From Oscillospiraceae bacterium (GTDB taxonomy: Bacteria; Bacillota; Clostridia; Oscillospirales; Ruminococcaceae), in assembly GCA_900768105.1 (NCBI GenBank), contig CAAGBQ010000070.1, positions 1-24,825 on the forward strand: a DNA stretch of 24,825 nucleotides, given 5' to 3'. Positions within the stretch are counted from its first letter, which is position 1; each line of letters opens with the position of its first letter. Of this stretch, positions 14,924 through 21,075 are shown one piece after another. The notes beneath the pieces are model-generated. The model was not told the DNA's origin, did not search any database, and was given only the letters and a program-made list of their open reading frames with translations. The position numbers and the translations under genes were made by a program.

Positions 14924-15370
14924 CTATGTGTCGAAACGGCAGTAATAAACCTCGCCGCTTTCGCAGTTATAAACCGCAAAAACAAAGTTTAATGAATGGA
15001 GGCTGCTGAAATCTTTAAAATAAAAAAGGCTGTTTTCCGGAAGATAAAATCCGCGGCTTTGAAAAACGCCGCCTTCGCCGAAAAGTATCTCAAGCACCTG
15101 CCCGTCCGCAAAATTTCCGCGCCAGCTTTGCTTAATTACGGCGGAATTTTCGGTGCTTGCTTTAAAGACTGCGACGGCTGCGCCATCGCCGAAAAATCCG
15201 CCGTGGCTGTCGTCATAATACAAAATATCACGGTTTGCAACATTGAAAGAAAGCTGGTCATAAAGCTCCTGCGCACCGTCGGATTTTTCCGTAAGCGTAA
15301 CAAGAAGGATAAATCCGGCAAGAAGCAGGGCGAGCACCGCCAAAAAAATGCGTATCGCTTTCGTGCTCAT
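14924..15370 (-). CDS. Hypothetical membrane-anchored protein
   Basis: The 148-residue product has one N-terminal membrane span (about residues 5-27, IRIFLAVLALLLAGFILLVTL) and an outside domain of about 120 residues with no recognised motif. Its ATG overlaps the stop of the upstream lipoprotein gene by four bases (ATGA), so the two are translationally coupled. They probably work in the same place at the cell surface. It is the last gene of the minus-strand DUF2975-XRE operon. No clear terminator is visible before the next gene at 14851. Confidence 0.75.
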   Translation of the reverse strand: MSTKAIRIFLAVLALLLAGFILLVTLTEKSDGAQELYDQLSFNVANRDILYYDDSHGGFFGDGAAVAVFKASTENSAVIKQSWRGNFADGQVLEILFGEGGVFQSRGFYLPENSLFYFKDFSSLHSLNFVFAVYNCESGEVYYCRFDT

Positions 15371-15780
15371 GTTTCGGTTCCCTCATATTTTAAAACAAGC
15401 CTGTTGTCAAAAATTTCTGCGGAGTAGGAATAAATTACGCCGCGGCGAAGCATTGCGGCAGAAATGGTTTTTGTGCGAAAGCTTGTTTTATGGGAATCCT
15501 CTGCTTTTATAACAAAGGAAAGCTTATCGGGTTCCGCGTCGAGAACCTCAAAAATAATTTCCTCGCCGTTTAAAAAGCAGCTTCCGTCGGCGTTTTGCGC
15601 AACCGTTGTACTTTTGAGCACGAAGTTTTCGTATTCATTAAGGGCGAAGCTTTTTATGGCGCTGCCCGTTTTATTATACAGCTTTATATAAACGCTGTCG
15701 CTTCGCGGCGCGAAGCTTCCGCAGGCGGAAAATCCCATTAGCATCAGCAAAACAAGGAATATGGATATAAGTTTTTTCAT
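15367..15780 (-). CDS. Hypothetical lipoprotein
   Basis: The 137-residue product begins MKKLISIFLVLLMLMGFSAC, a signal peptide with lipobox FSAC (Cys20), followed by a small domain without recognised motifs. The ATG overlaps the stop of the XRE gene by one base (TAATG), and its own stop overlaps the next gene. It is therefore the third member of a tightly coupled four-gene operon. The function is not known. Coupling with a regulator and two membrane proteins suggests an envelope-associated accessory unit. Confidence 0.78.
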   Translation of the reverse strand: MKKLISIFLVLLMLMGFSACGSFAPRSDSVYIKLYNKTGSAIKSFALNEYENFVLKSTTVAQNADGSCFLNGEEIIFEVLDAEPDKLSFVIKAEDSHKTSFRTKTISAAMLRRGVIYSYSAEIFDNRLVLKYEGTET

Positions 15781-15995
15781 TAGTGCTCATCCTCCTTTAC
15801 ATATTCCAAAATATCGCCGGGCTGACAGTCAAGGGCTTCGCAAATTGCTTCCAAAGTTGAAAAGCGTATTGCCTTTGCCTTGCCGGTTTTAAGTACGGAA
15901 AGGTTTGCAAGGGTAATGCCGACCCTGTCGGCAAGCTCCGTCATGCTCATTTTTCTTTTCGCAAGCATAACATTAAGGTTTACTTCAATAGCCAC
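15780..15995 (-). CDS. XRE-family (YozG-like) transcriptional regulator
   Basis: A 71-residue single-domain Cro/CI-type helix-turn-helix protein. The HTH spans about residues 18-43 (MTELADRVGITLANLSVLKTGKAKAIRF), followed by STLEAICEALDCQPGDILEYV, characteristic of this compact family. It starts at GTG, eight bases after AAGGAGGG. Partnership with a DUF2975 membrane protein immediately upstream is a recurrent Firmicutes arrangement, as in the yozG-yoaS pair of Bacillus subtilis. It probably represses its own operon, possibly at the palindrome at 16549-16577 next to the promoter; that site assignment is inference. Confidence 0.9.
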   Translation of the reverse strand: MAIEVNLNVMLAKRKMSMTELADRVGITLANLSVLKTGKAKAIRFSTLEAICEALDCQPGDILEYVKEDEH

Positions 15996-16007
15996 GCAAA
16001 GCCCTCC

Positions 16008-16487
16008 TTATATGGTAAGGTCGTTTTCCGCCTTTATGGCGGCGGCTTTTTGAACAAGGTGAGAAAGCGCGGCGCATATTGCGCAGATTGCCGTTCCGGC
16101 AAATGTGGCGAAAAGCGAAAGCAGCACAACGCCGGGGTGGCTCATATTTATACAAAGCAGCACTATGTTCCCGATAAAGAAAAATGCGGAATCCGCACCG
16201 GCAAGCACGGATATTGTGCCAAGGTACTTTGCATTATCATAGGAAAAGGAATTATCCCTGCCGATATTTACGGCAATTTTCCAACCGAAAAACAAGGCCG
16301 CAAAGCATGGCAGGCTGAAAATTGTCATAAATACAAGCCAGTATATATAACGGGTTTGATATTCCGGATATTCGGCAGCAATGCCGCGTCCAAAAAGCGG
16401 AATCAAATAAAAAAACACAACCGCAAAACAAATTGCCGCGCAAACGGTTATAACTTTTAGCACGCCGGAAAGAGCCTTTTGGTTCAT
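16008..16487 (-). CDS. DUF2975 family membrane protein
   Basis: The 159-residue product has four likely membrane spans, around residues 8-32, 47-68, 90-112 and 118-142, and matches the DUF2975 pattern (IPLFGRGI, FGWKIAVNIGRDNSFSYDNAKYL). Members are commonly encoded beside small XRE repressors, as here, and their biochemical role is unknown. The ATG at 16487 follows GGAGGG by six bases. A longer frame upstream runs through the promoter and palindromes and is not real. It is the first gene of the operon with the XRE regulator, a lipoprotein and a membrane-anchored protein, and has a strong promoter at 16519-16547. Confidence 0.88.
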   Translation of the reverse strand: MNQKALSGVLKVITVCAAICFAVVFFYLIPLFGRGIAAEYPEYQTRYIYWLVFMTIFSLPCFAALFFGWKIAVNIGRDNSFSYDNAKYLGTISVLAGADSAFFFIGNIVLLCINMSHPGVVLLSLFATFAGTAICAICAALSHLVQKAAAIKAENDLTI

Positions 16488-16518
16488 AAAAATCCCTCCA
16501 AATCGTTTTACCGGCTTA

Positions 16519-16577
16519 ATCATACCATAGTATATGCCGAAAGTCAATAAATATTTATCGAAAAACGATAAATATTT
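16519..16577 (-). promoter_or_regulatory. DUF2975-XRE operon promoter with adjacent palindrome
   Basis: On the minus strand TTGACT (16542-16547) and TATGAT (16519-16524) are 17 bp apart. Immediately upstream of the -35, AAATATTTATCG (16549-16560) and CGATAAATATTT (16566-16577) form a perfect 12-bp inverted repeat with a 5-base spacer. It is a good candidate operator for the encoded XRE regulator. Confidence 0.7.
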
Positions 16578-16620
16578 AAATATGCATGGTTTGCAAAAGA
16601 AAATATCGCAATTTACGCCG

Positions 16621-16697
16621 AAATCCGCTGCTTTTCGACAAAAAGCCTTTTGGCGCAGCAGGGATTTTATCGAAAGATGTCGAAAAGCATAGGATTT
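16621..16697. repeat. Long inverted repeat between the XRE operon and noc
   Basis: AAATCCGCTGCTTTTCGACA (16621-16640) is complementary at 18 of 20 positions to 16678-16697, including a perfect 12-bp core TGCTTTTCGACA/TGTCGAAAAGCA. The arms are separated by 37 bp. It lies in the divergent intergenic region. It could be a structured untranslated RNA, a looping site for a dimeric regulator, or a remnant of a small repeat element. Confidence 0.6.
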
Positions 16698-16759
16698 TGC
16701 GATAAAAAAAGCTGGCATTATATGGAATATTGTGGTAATATACTTTTGGAGGTGATGAG

Positions 16760-17632
16760 ATGAGCGTTTTTGATTTGCTGAAAAAGCAAAACACTTCTGT
16801 GGAGAAAATTCCCATTACACTTATTCACCCAAACCCGTTTCAGCCGCGCAAAAACTTTCCGGAGGATGAGCTGAAAAAGCTTGCGCAAAGCATTGCGGAA
16901 AACGGGCTTATACAACCGATTGCCGTAAGGAAAAGGGAAAACGGATATGAGATAATTGCGGGGGAGCGCAGGCTTCGCGCCTGCGCCGCCCTTGAAATGG
17001 ACAGGATTCCTGCGGTGGTATATGAAATTTCGGATAGGGACGCGGCAGTTTGGGCGCTTGTTGAAAATTTGCAGCGCAGCGGCCTTGGCGTATTTGATGA
17101 AGCACAGGGCATAGAAAAGATTGTTGCCGAATGGAGCGTAAGCAGGGAAGAGGCTGCGCGCCGCCTTGGCATGGCGCCCTCGACCTTATCGAACAAGCTG
17201 CGCCTGCTAAAGCTTCCGGAGGAAGCGAAGGAGATTATTGCAAAAGGCGGCCTTTCCGAACGGCACGCGCGGGAGCTTTTGCGTCTTTCCGCTCCGCAGG
17301 AGCAGATAAATGCGGCGGCGCACATTGCGCAAAAAAACCTGAATGTTGCGGAAACGGAACGCTATATTACCTCTCTTTGCGAAGAAAAGAAAAAGAAGCA
17401 AAAGCCGATTTATATTGTTAAGGATGTACGGCTTTTTATAAATACATTTGAGCACGCGGTGGATGTTATGAAAAATTCCGGAATCGGTGCGGTAAGCACG
17501 GTTACGGAATCCGAAGAAAATATAATCTATACCGTAAGCATACCAAAAAGCTCCGCCTTTAAAAAGCGCGGAAGCACAAAACCCCAGCGGACTGCTCCGG
17601 CGTATTCCGCATGTGCGCCGTCAGTTATATAA
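16760..17632 (+). CDS. noc: Nucleoid occlusion protein Noc (ParB paralogue)
   Basis: A ParB/Noc-family CTP-dependent DNA clamp. Noc binds sites around the chromosome and the membrane and blocks division over the nucleoid. The 290-residue product begins MSVFDLLKKQ, a short amphipathic segment like the Noc membrane-targeting helix. The ParB-type N domain contains NPFQPRKNF, GERRLRA (68-74) and ENLQR (102-106), and the HTH region spans about 126-172. At the four positions reported to set ParB versus Noc specificity it has Pro140, Lys146, Lys151 and Arg168. The last three match Noc as I recall the literature; the neighbouring ParB has Arg, Thr, Thr and Gly. TGGAGGTGATG fixes the start. The C-terminal tail is basic and otherwise unremarkable. 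A 17-bp stem terminator follows. Confidence 0.88.
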   Translation: MSVFDLLKKQNTSVEKIPITLIHPNPFQPRKNFPEDELKKLAQSIAENGLIQPIAVRKRENGYEIIAGERRLRACAALEMDRIPAVVYEISDRDAAVWALVENLQRSGLGVFDEAQGIEKIVAEWSVSREEAARRLGMAPSTLSNKLRLLKLPEEAKEIIAKGGLSERHARELLRLSAPQEQINAAAHIAQKNLNVAETERYITSLCEEKKKKQKPIYIVKDVRLFINTFEHAVDVMKNSGIGAVSTVTESEENIIYTVSIPKSSAFKKRGSTKPQRTAPAYSACAPSVI

Positions 17633-17675
17633 AAGGAAGCATCCATTGCTTCGCCAAAGACACATTCCCCTGAAA

Positions 17676-17713
17676 AACGAAAAGGAGCCGCCGAAGGGCG
17701 GCTCCTTTTCGTT
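17676..17713 (+). terminator. Stem-loop terminator after noc
   Basis: AACGAAAAGGAGCCGCC (17676-17692) pairs perfectly over 17 bp with 17697-17713 around a GAAG loop. The T-rich segment lies within the 3' arm and no separate T run follows, so it may act on both strands or be partly leaky. Confidence 0.8.
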
Positions 17714-17722
17714 GCAAAAAAA

Positions 17723-17738
17723 TGTTCCACGGGAAACA
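17723..17738. promoter_or_regulatory. parS-like site 1 (hybrid)
   Basis: TGTTCCACGGGAAACA differs from the parS consensus TGTTTCACGTGAAACA at two positions. Its left half ends in CAC (ParB type); its right half, read on the other strand, is TGTTTCCC (Noc type). Flanking AA/TT extends the palindrome. It is the first of two sites between noc and parA. Confidence 0.8.
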
Positions 17739-17763
17739 TTTATTTTGAAAAGGGCGGTCAAAA

Positions 17764-17779
17764 TGTTCCCCGTGGAACA
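17764..17779. promoter_or_regulatory. parS-like site 2 (hybrid)
   Basis: TGTTCCCCGTGGAACA differs from consensus parS at three positions. Here the left half is CCC type (TGTTCCCC) and the right half is CAC type (TGTTCCAC). Its centre is 41 bp from site 1 and about 40 bp upstream of the parA promoter -35. Confidence 0.78.
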
Positions 17780-17816
17780 TTGGGCAATAATATTTAAATA
17801 AATGTATATAAACGGA

Positions 17817-17845
17817 TTGAAAAAATGCCGGCAAGTGATTATAAT
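17817..17845 (+). promoter_or_regulatory. Sigma-A promoter for parA-parB-serS
   Basis: TTGAAA (17817-17822) and a perfect TATAAT (17840-17845) are 17 bp apart, 30 bp before the parA ATG. The two parS-like sites lie just upstream, so ParB or Noc binding could affect expression. Confidence 0.85.
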
Positions 17846-17875
17846 AATTAGGTAGTAATAAAAACGGAGGGAAAA

Positions 17876-18652
17876 ATGGGCAAAATAATAGCATTTGCAA
17901 ACCAGAAAGGCGGAGTCGGAAAAACAACAACGGCGGTAAACCTTGCCGCGGCGCTGGCATACAGAACGCGGGGCAGGGTGCTTTTGGTGGATTCGGACCC
18001 GCAGGGCAACGCCACTTCCGGCCTTGGGATAAATAAGCGGGAAATAAAACGCTCGATTTATGATGTGATAATCGGAGAAGCGGGCGCAGATACCGCAATA
18101 ATCCGCACAAAGTATAAAAATCTTGATATTCTTCCCTCAAGCATCGACCTTGCCGCGGCGGAAATTGAGCTTGTGGATATGGAAAACCGTGCGCTGCGCC
18201 TTAAACAGGCGCTTGCAAAGGTGCAGGGGCAGTATGACTATATTTGCATAGACTGCCCGCCGTCGCTTGGACTTTTGACCATAAACGGGCTTGCCGCCTG
18301 CACAAGTATTCTTGTGCCGATACAGTGCGAATTTTACGCACTGGAGGGACTTTCCCAGCTTATGGCGACGGTTCGCAGCGTAAAGCGCCTTTATAACAGC
18401 TATATTGATGTGGAGGGCGTGCTGCTCACTATGTACGACGCCCGCCTTAACCTTACGGTTCAGGTTGTGGAAGAGGTTAAAAAATACTTTCCGCAAAAGG
18501 TTTTTAAAACGGTTATTCCGCGGAATGTGCGCCTTTCCGAGGCGCCGTCTTTCGGAGAGCCGGTGATTTATTACGACTTTGCTTCCAAAGGCAGCCAGGC
18601 ATATTTGGCGCTTGCGGATGAAATAATCGCAAACAACAGGACGGAGGGATGA
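17876..18652 (+). CDS. parA: Chromosome partitioning ATPase ParA (Soj)
   Basis: A deviant Walker-type ATPase that binds DNA non-specifically, drives origin segregation with ParB, and in Firmicutes also modulates DnaA. The 258-residue product carries the deviant Walker A KGGVGKTT (11-18, with signature Lys11 and Lys16), the switch I segment DSDPQGNATSGLG (39-51) and the switch II IDCPPSLGLLTING. It is the short chromosomal Soj form without an N-terminal HTH. ACGGAGGG lies five bases before the ATG. One base separates its stop from the parB ATG, so the pair is translationally linked. Confidence 0.96.
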   Translation: MGKIIAFANQKGGVGKTTTAVNLAAALAYRTRGRVLLVDSDPQGNATSGLGINKREIKRSIYDVIIGEAGADTAIIRTKYKNLDILPSSIDLAAAEIELVDMENRALRLKQALAKVQGQYDYICIDCPPSLGLLTINGLAACTSILVPIQCEFYALEGLSQLMATVRSVKRLYNSYIDVEGVLLTMYDARLNLTVQVVEEVKKYFPQKVFKTVIPRNVRLSEAPSFGEPVIYYDFASKGSQAYLALADEIIANNRTEG

Positions 18653-18653
18653 T

Positions 18654-19514
18654 ATGGCGAAACCAAGAGGACTGGGAAAAGGGTTGGAAGCTCTTTTTGA
18701 GGACAGCCGCGATGACAGCCAAAGCGGCGTTACCACGGTGCGGCTTTCGGAAATTGAGCCGAACCTCTCCCAGCCAAGAAAGCAGTTTGATGAAGAAGCC
18801 CTTTCGGAGCTTGCGGATTCTATTGCCGCACACGGCGTTTTGCAGCCGCTTTTGATAAGGCCCACCTCCGGCGGAACTTATCAGATAGTGGCAGGAGAGA
18901 GAAGATGGCGCGCGGCGCGCCTTGCGGGACTTTCCGAAGTGCCCGCGCTTATCCGCGAGATAAACGATGCGGAGATGGACCAGCTTGCGCTTATCGAAAA
19001 CCTGCAAAGGGAGGACCTTAATGCGGTGGAAACCGCCCAGGGCTATCGCCGCCTTATGGATAAATACGGTATGACGCAGGAACAGCTTTCCGAAGCGGTT
19101 GGCAAATCTCGTCCCGCCATTGCAAATACGCTTCGCATTTTAACCCTGCCGGAGGAGATTTTGCCCATGGTTGCGGAGGGCAAATTAAGCGCCGGCCACG
19201 CAAAGGCTATTCTTTCCGCTCCGGCGGAGCGGCGCGAAGCCCTCGCAAAAAAGATTGCGGCGGAGGGCCTTTCGGTAAGGGAGGCAGAGCGCCTTGCCGT
19301 AAAAAAAGAAAAGCCCGCGGAGGAACAGCCGAAGCAAAAGGAAAAATTCCCGAAGAACGCATATTACCGCGAAATGCAGGTTGCCATGACTACGGAGCTT
19401 GGCAGACCGGTCAAGATTGCGGAAAATAAAAACGGCGGCACGCTGGAGCTTCCGTTTTACAGCAAAGAGGAGCTTGCCGCTATTTGCGAGCGCCTTGCTG
19501 ACCTTAAAAAATAA
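18654..19514 (+). CDS. parB: Chromosome partitioning protein ParB (Spo0J)
   Basis: A CTP-dependent sliding clamp that loads at parS, spreads, and recruits SMC to origins. The 286-residue product starts with RGLGKGLEALF (5-15), the ParA-stimulating segment of chromosomal ParBs. CTP-domain motifs PRKQF, GERRWRA (81-87) and ENLQRED follow, then an HTH region (about 140-185) with VGKSRPAIANTLR. Arg153, Thr159, Thr164 and Gly181 occupy the specificity positions. Arg, Thr and Gly match canonical ParB, clearly unlike the Noc paralogue 1.9 kb upstream. A Lys/Glu-rich linker (about 215-235) leads to the C-terminal dimerisation domain. The ribosome site GGAGGG lies within the parA end. serS follows 17 bp later. 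Confidence 0.95.
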   Translation: MAKPRGLGKGLEALFEDSRDDSQSGVTTVRLSEIEPNLSQPRKQFDEEALSELADSIAAHGVLQPLLIRPTSGGTYQIVAGERRWRAARLAGLSEVPALIREINDAEMDQLALIENLQREDLNAVETAQGYRRLMDKYGMTQEQLSEAVGKSRPAIANTLRILTLPEEILPMVAEGKLSAGHAKAILSAPAERREALAKKIAAEGLSVREAERLAVKKEKPAEEQPKQKEKFPKNAYYREMQVAMTTELGRPVKIAENKNGGTLELPFYSKEELAAICERLADLKK

Positions 19515-19531
19515 AGTGGAGGAAAAGAAAA

Positions 19532-20827
19532 ATGCTTGATATTAAGTTTTTAAGAGAAAATCCGGAGCTTGTTAGGGAAAATATCAGAAAGAAATTTGAG
19601 GACCAAAAGGTTCCTATGGTGGACGAGGTAATACGCCTTGACGAGCAGAAGCGCGCTGCCAATGCCGAAGCCTGCGAGCTGCGCGCAAACAGAAACAAAA
19701 TAAGCAAAGAGATAGGCAACCTTATGGCGCAGGGCAAAAAAGAAGAGGCCATGGAGATGAAGGAGCTTGTTACAAAGGAAGCACAGCGCCTTGCAGAGCT
19801 TGAAGCGCAGGAGGACGAGCTTGAAGCTAAAGTAAAATCCCTTATGATGAAAATTCCGAACATTATCGACCCTTCCGTACCGATAGGCAAGGATGACAGC
19901 GAAAATGTAGAGGTAAAGCAGTTTGGCGAACAGACTCATCCCGACTTTGAAATTCCGTACCACACCGACATTATGGCAAAGTTCAACGGAATAGATAAAG
20001 AAGCAGCCGGAAAGGTTGCGGGCGAGGGCTTTTATTACCTTATGGGAGATATTGCCCGTATGCACAGCGCAGTTACCGCCTATGCCCGTGATTTTATGAT
20101 AAACAAGGGCTTTACCTATTGTATTCCGCCTTTTATGATTCGCAGCAATGTTGTCACCGGCGTTATGAGCTTTGAAGAAATGGACGCCATGATGTATAAA
20201 ATCGAAGGCGAGGACCTTTATCTCATCGGCACAAGCGAACATTCCATGATAGGCAAATTTATCGACACCATCACTCCGGAAGCTTCTCTTCCGCTTACTC
20301 TTACCAGCTATTCTCCATGCTTCCGCAAGGAAAAGGGCGCCCACGGAATAGAGGAGAGGGGCATTTACCGTATTCATCAGTTTGAAAAGCAGGAAATGAT
20401 AGTTATCTGCAAGCCGGAGGACAGCATGAAGTGGTTCGACAAAATGTGGGGTTACAGCGTCGAGCTTTTCCGTTCTCTTGATATTCCGGTGCGCACGCTT
20501 GAATGCTGCTCCGGCGACCTTGCAGACCTCAAGGTTAAATCATATGATGTTGAAGCATGGAGCCCCAAGCAGAAAAAATATTTTGAGGTTTGCTCCTGCT
20601 CCAACCTCGGCGACGCTCAGGCGCGCCGCCTTGGAATCCGCATAAAGGGCGAGGACGGAAAAAAATATCTTGCGCATACGCTTAACAATACCGTTGTTGC
20701 GCCGCCGCGTATGCTTATCGCCCTGCTTGAAAACAACCTTGAATTTGACGGCGAAAAATATTCCGTCCGCATCCCGAAGGCGCTTCAGCCTTATATGGGC
20801 GGAACCGAAAGAATTACCGAAAAATAA
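19532..20827 (+). CDS. serS: Seryl-tRNA synthetase
   Basis: A class II synthetase that charges tRNA-Ser. The 431-residue product has an N-terminal coiled coil (about 28-105) that grips the long variable arm. The class II core has the TSEHS segment (234-238), motif 2 FRKEKGAHGIEERGIYRIHQF (264-284), and motif 3 with TLNNTVVAPPRMLIALLEN. Typical bacterial enzymes have NGSGLAVGR at motif 3 and a different motif 2 loop, so this is a divergent, somewhat archaeal-looking version. The catalytic arginines appear retained. TGGAGGAAAAG precedes the ATG. With only 17 bp from parB and no T-box leader, it is probably expressed from the parA promoter. A terminator follows the stop. Confidence 0.93.
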   Translation: MLDIKFLRENPELVRENIRKKFEDQKVPMVDEVIRLDEQKRAANAEACELRANRNKISKEIGNLMAQGKKEEAMEMKELVTKEAQRLAELEAQEDELEAKVKSLMMKIPNIIDPSVPIGKDDSENVEVKQFGEQTHPDFEIPYHTDIMAKFNGIDKEAAGKVAGEGFYYLMGDIARMHSAVTAYARDFMINKGFTYCIPPFMIRSNVVTGVMSFEEMDAMMYKIEGEDLYLIGTSEHSMIGKFIDTITPEASLPLTLTSYSPCFRKEKGAHGIEERGIYRIHQFEKQEMIVICKPEDSMKWFDKMWGYSVELFRSLDIPVRTLECCSGDLADLKVKSYDVEAWSPKQKKYFEVCSCSNLGDAQARRLGIRIKGEDGKKYLAHTLNNTVVAPPRMLIALLENNLEFDGEKYSVRIPKALQPYMGGTERITEK

Positions 20828-20837
20828 TTGCTCCTGT

Positions 20838-20868
20838 AAAAGCTCCGCGCTCTGTGCGGAGCTTTTTT
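20838..20868 (+). terminator. Terminator after serS
   Basis: AGCTCCGC (20841-20848) pairs with GCGGAGCT (20856-20863), extended by A-T pairs and followed by a T run to 20868. It starts about 10 bp past the serS stop. Confidence 0.9.
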
Positions 20869-20883
20869 GGCAAGGAAGAACAA

Positions 20884-20899
20884 TGTTTCACGGGGAACA
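20884..20899. promoter_or_regulatory. parS-like site 3 (hybrid)
   Basis: TGTTTCACGGGGAACA differs from consensus parS at two positions. The left half is the exact parS half (TGTTTCAC); the right half reads TGTTCCCC, a CCC type. The surrounding sequence extends the palindrome to 32 bp (20876-20907) with only two mismatched pairs. It lies between serS and guaB. Confidence 0.8.
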
Positions 20900-20959
20900 T
20901 TGTTCTTGAGGCGAAAGCAGCCGCATAAAAATGTTTTTCGGAAAAAAGCAAAAAAATGC

Positions 20960-20988
20960 TTGCAATATGTAACAAACCGTGATAGAAT
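20960..20988 (+). promoter_or_regulatory. Sigma-A promoter of guaB
   Basis: TTGCAA (20960-20965) and TAGAAT (20983-20988) are 17 bp apart. The leader of about 80 nt starts with a small hairpin ATCCT/AGGAT (21000-21013). I see no purine riboswitch core. Confidence 0.75.
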
Positions 20989-21075
20989 AGAAAAAATTTA
21001 TCCTCGGCAGGATGATTTTAAGCCAATCAAAATTGTTTATAAATATGTATATTATATAGAAAGAAGGCTTTTAAC

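Noticed and set aside
16488..16718. N-terminal extension of the DUF2975 frame
   Set aside because: The extension runs through the promoter and inverted repeats, and a good ribosome site supports the ATG at 16487.
19515..19531. T-box leader for serS
   Set aside because: Only 17 bp separate parB from serS, too short for a T-box.
20989..21075. Purine riboswitch in the guaB leader
   Set aside because: Only about 80 nt with a small 5-bp hairpin; the conserved purine aptamer loops are absent.
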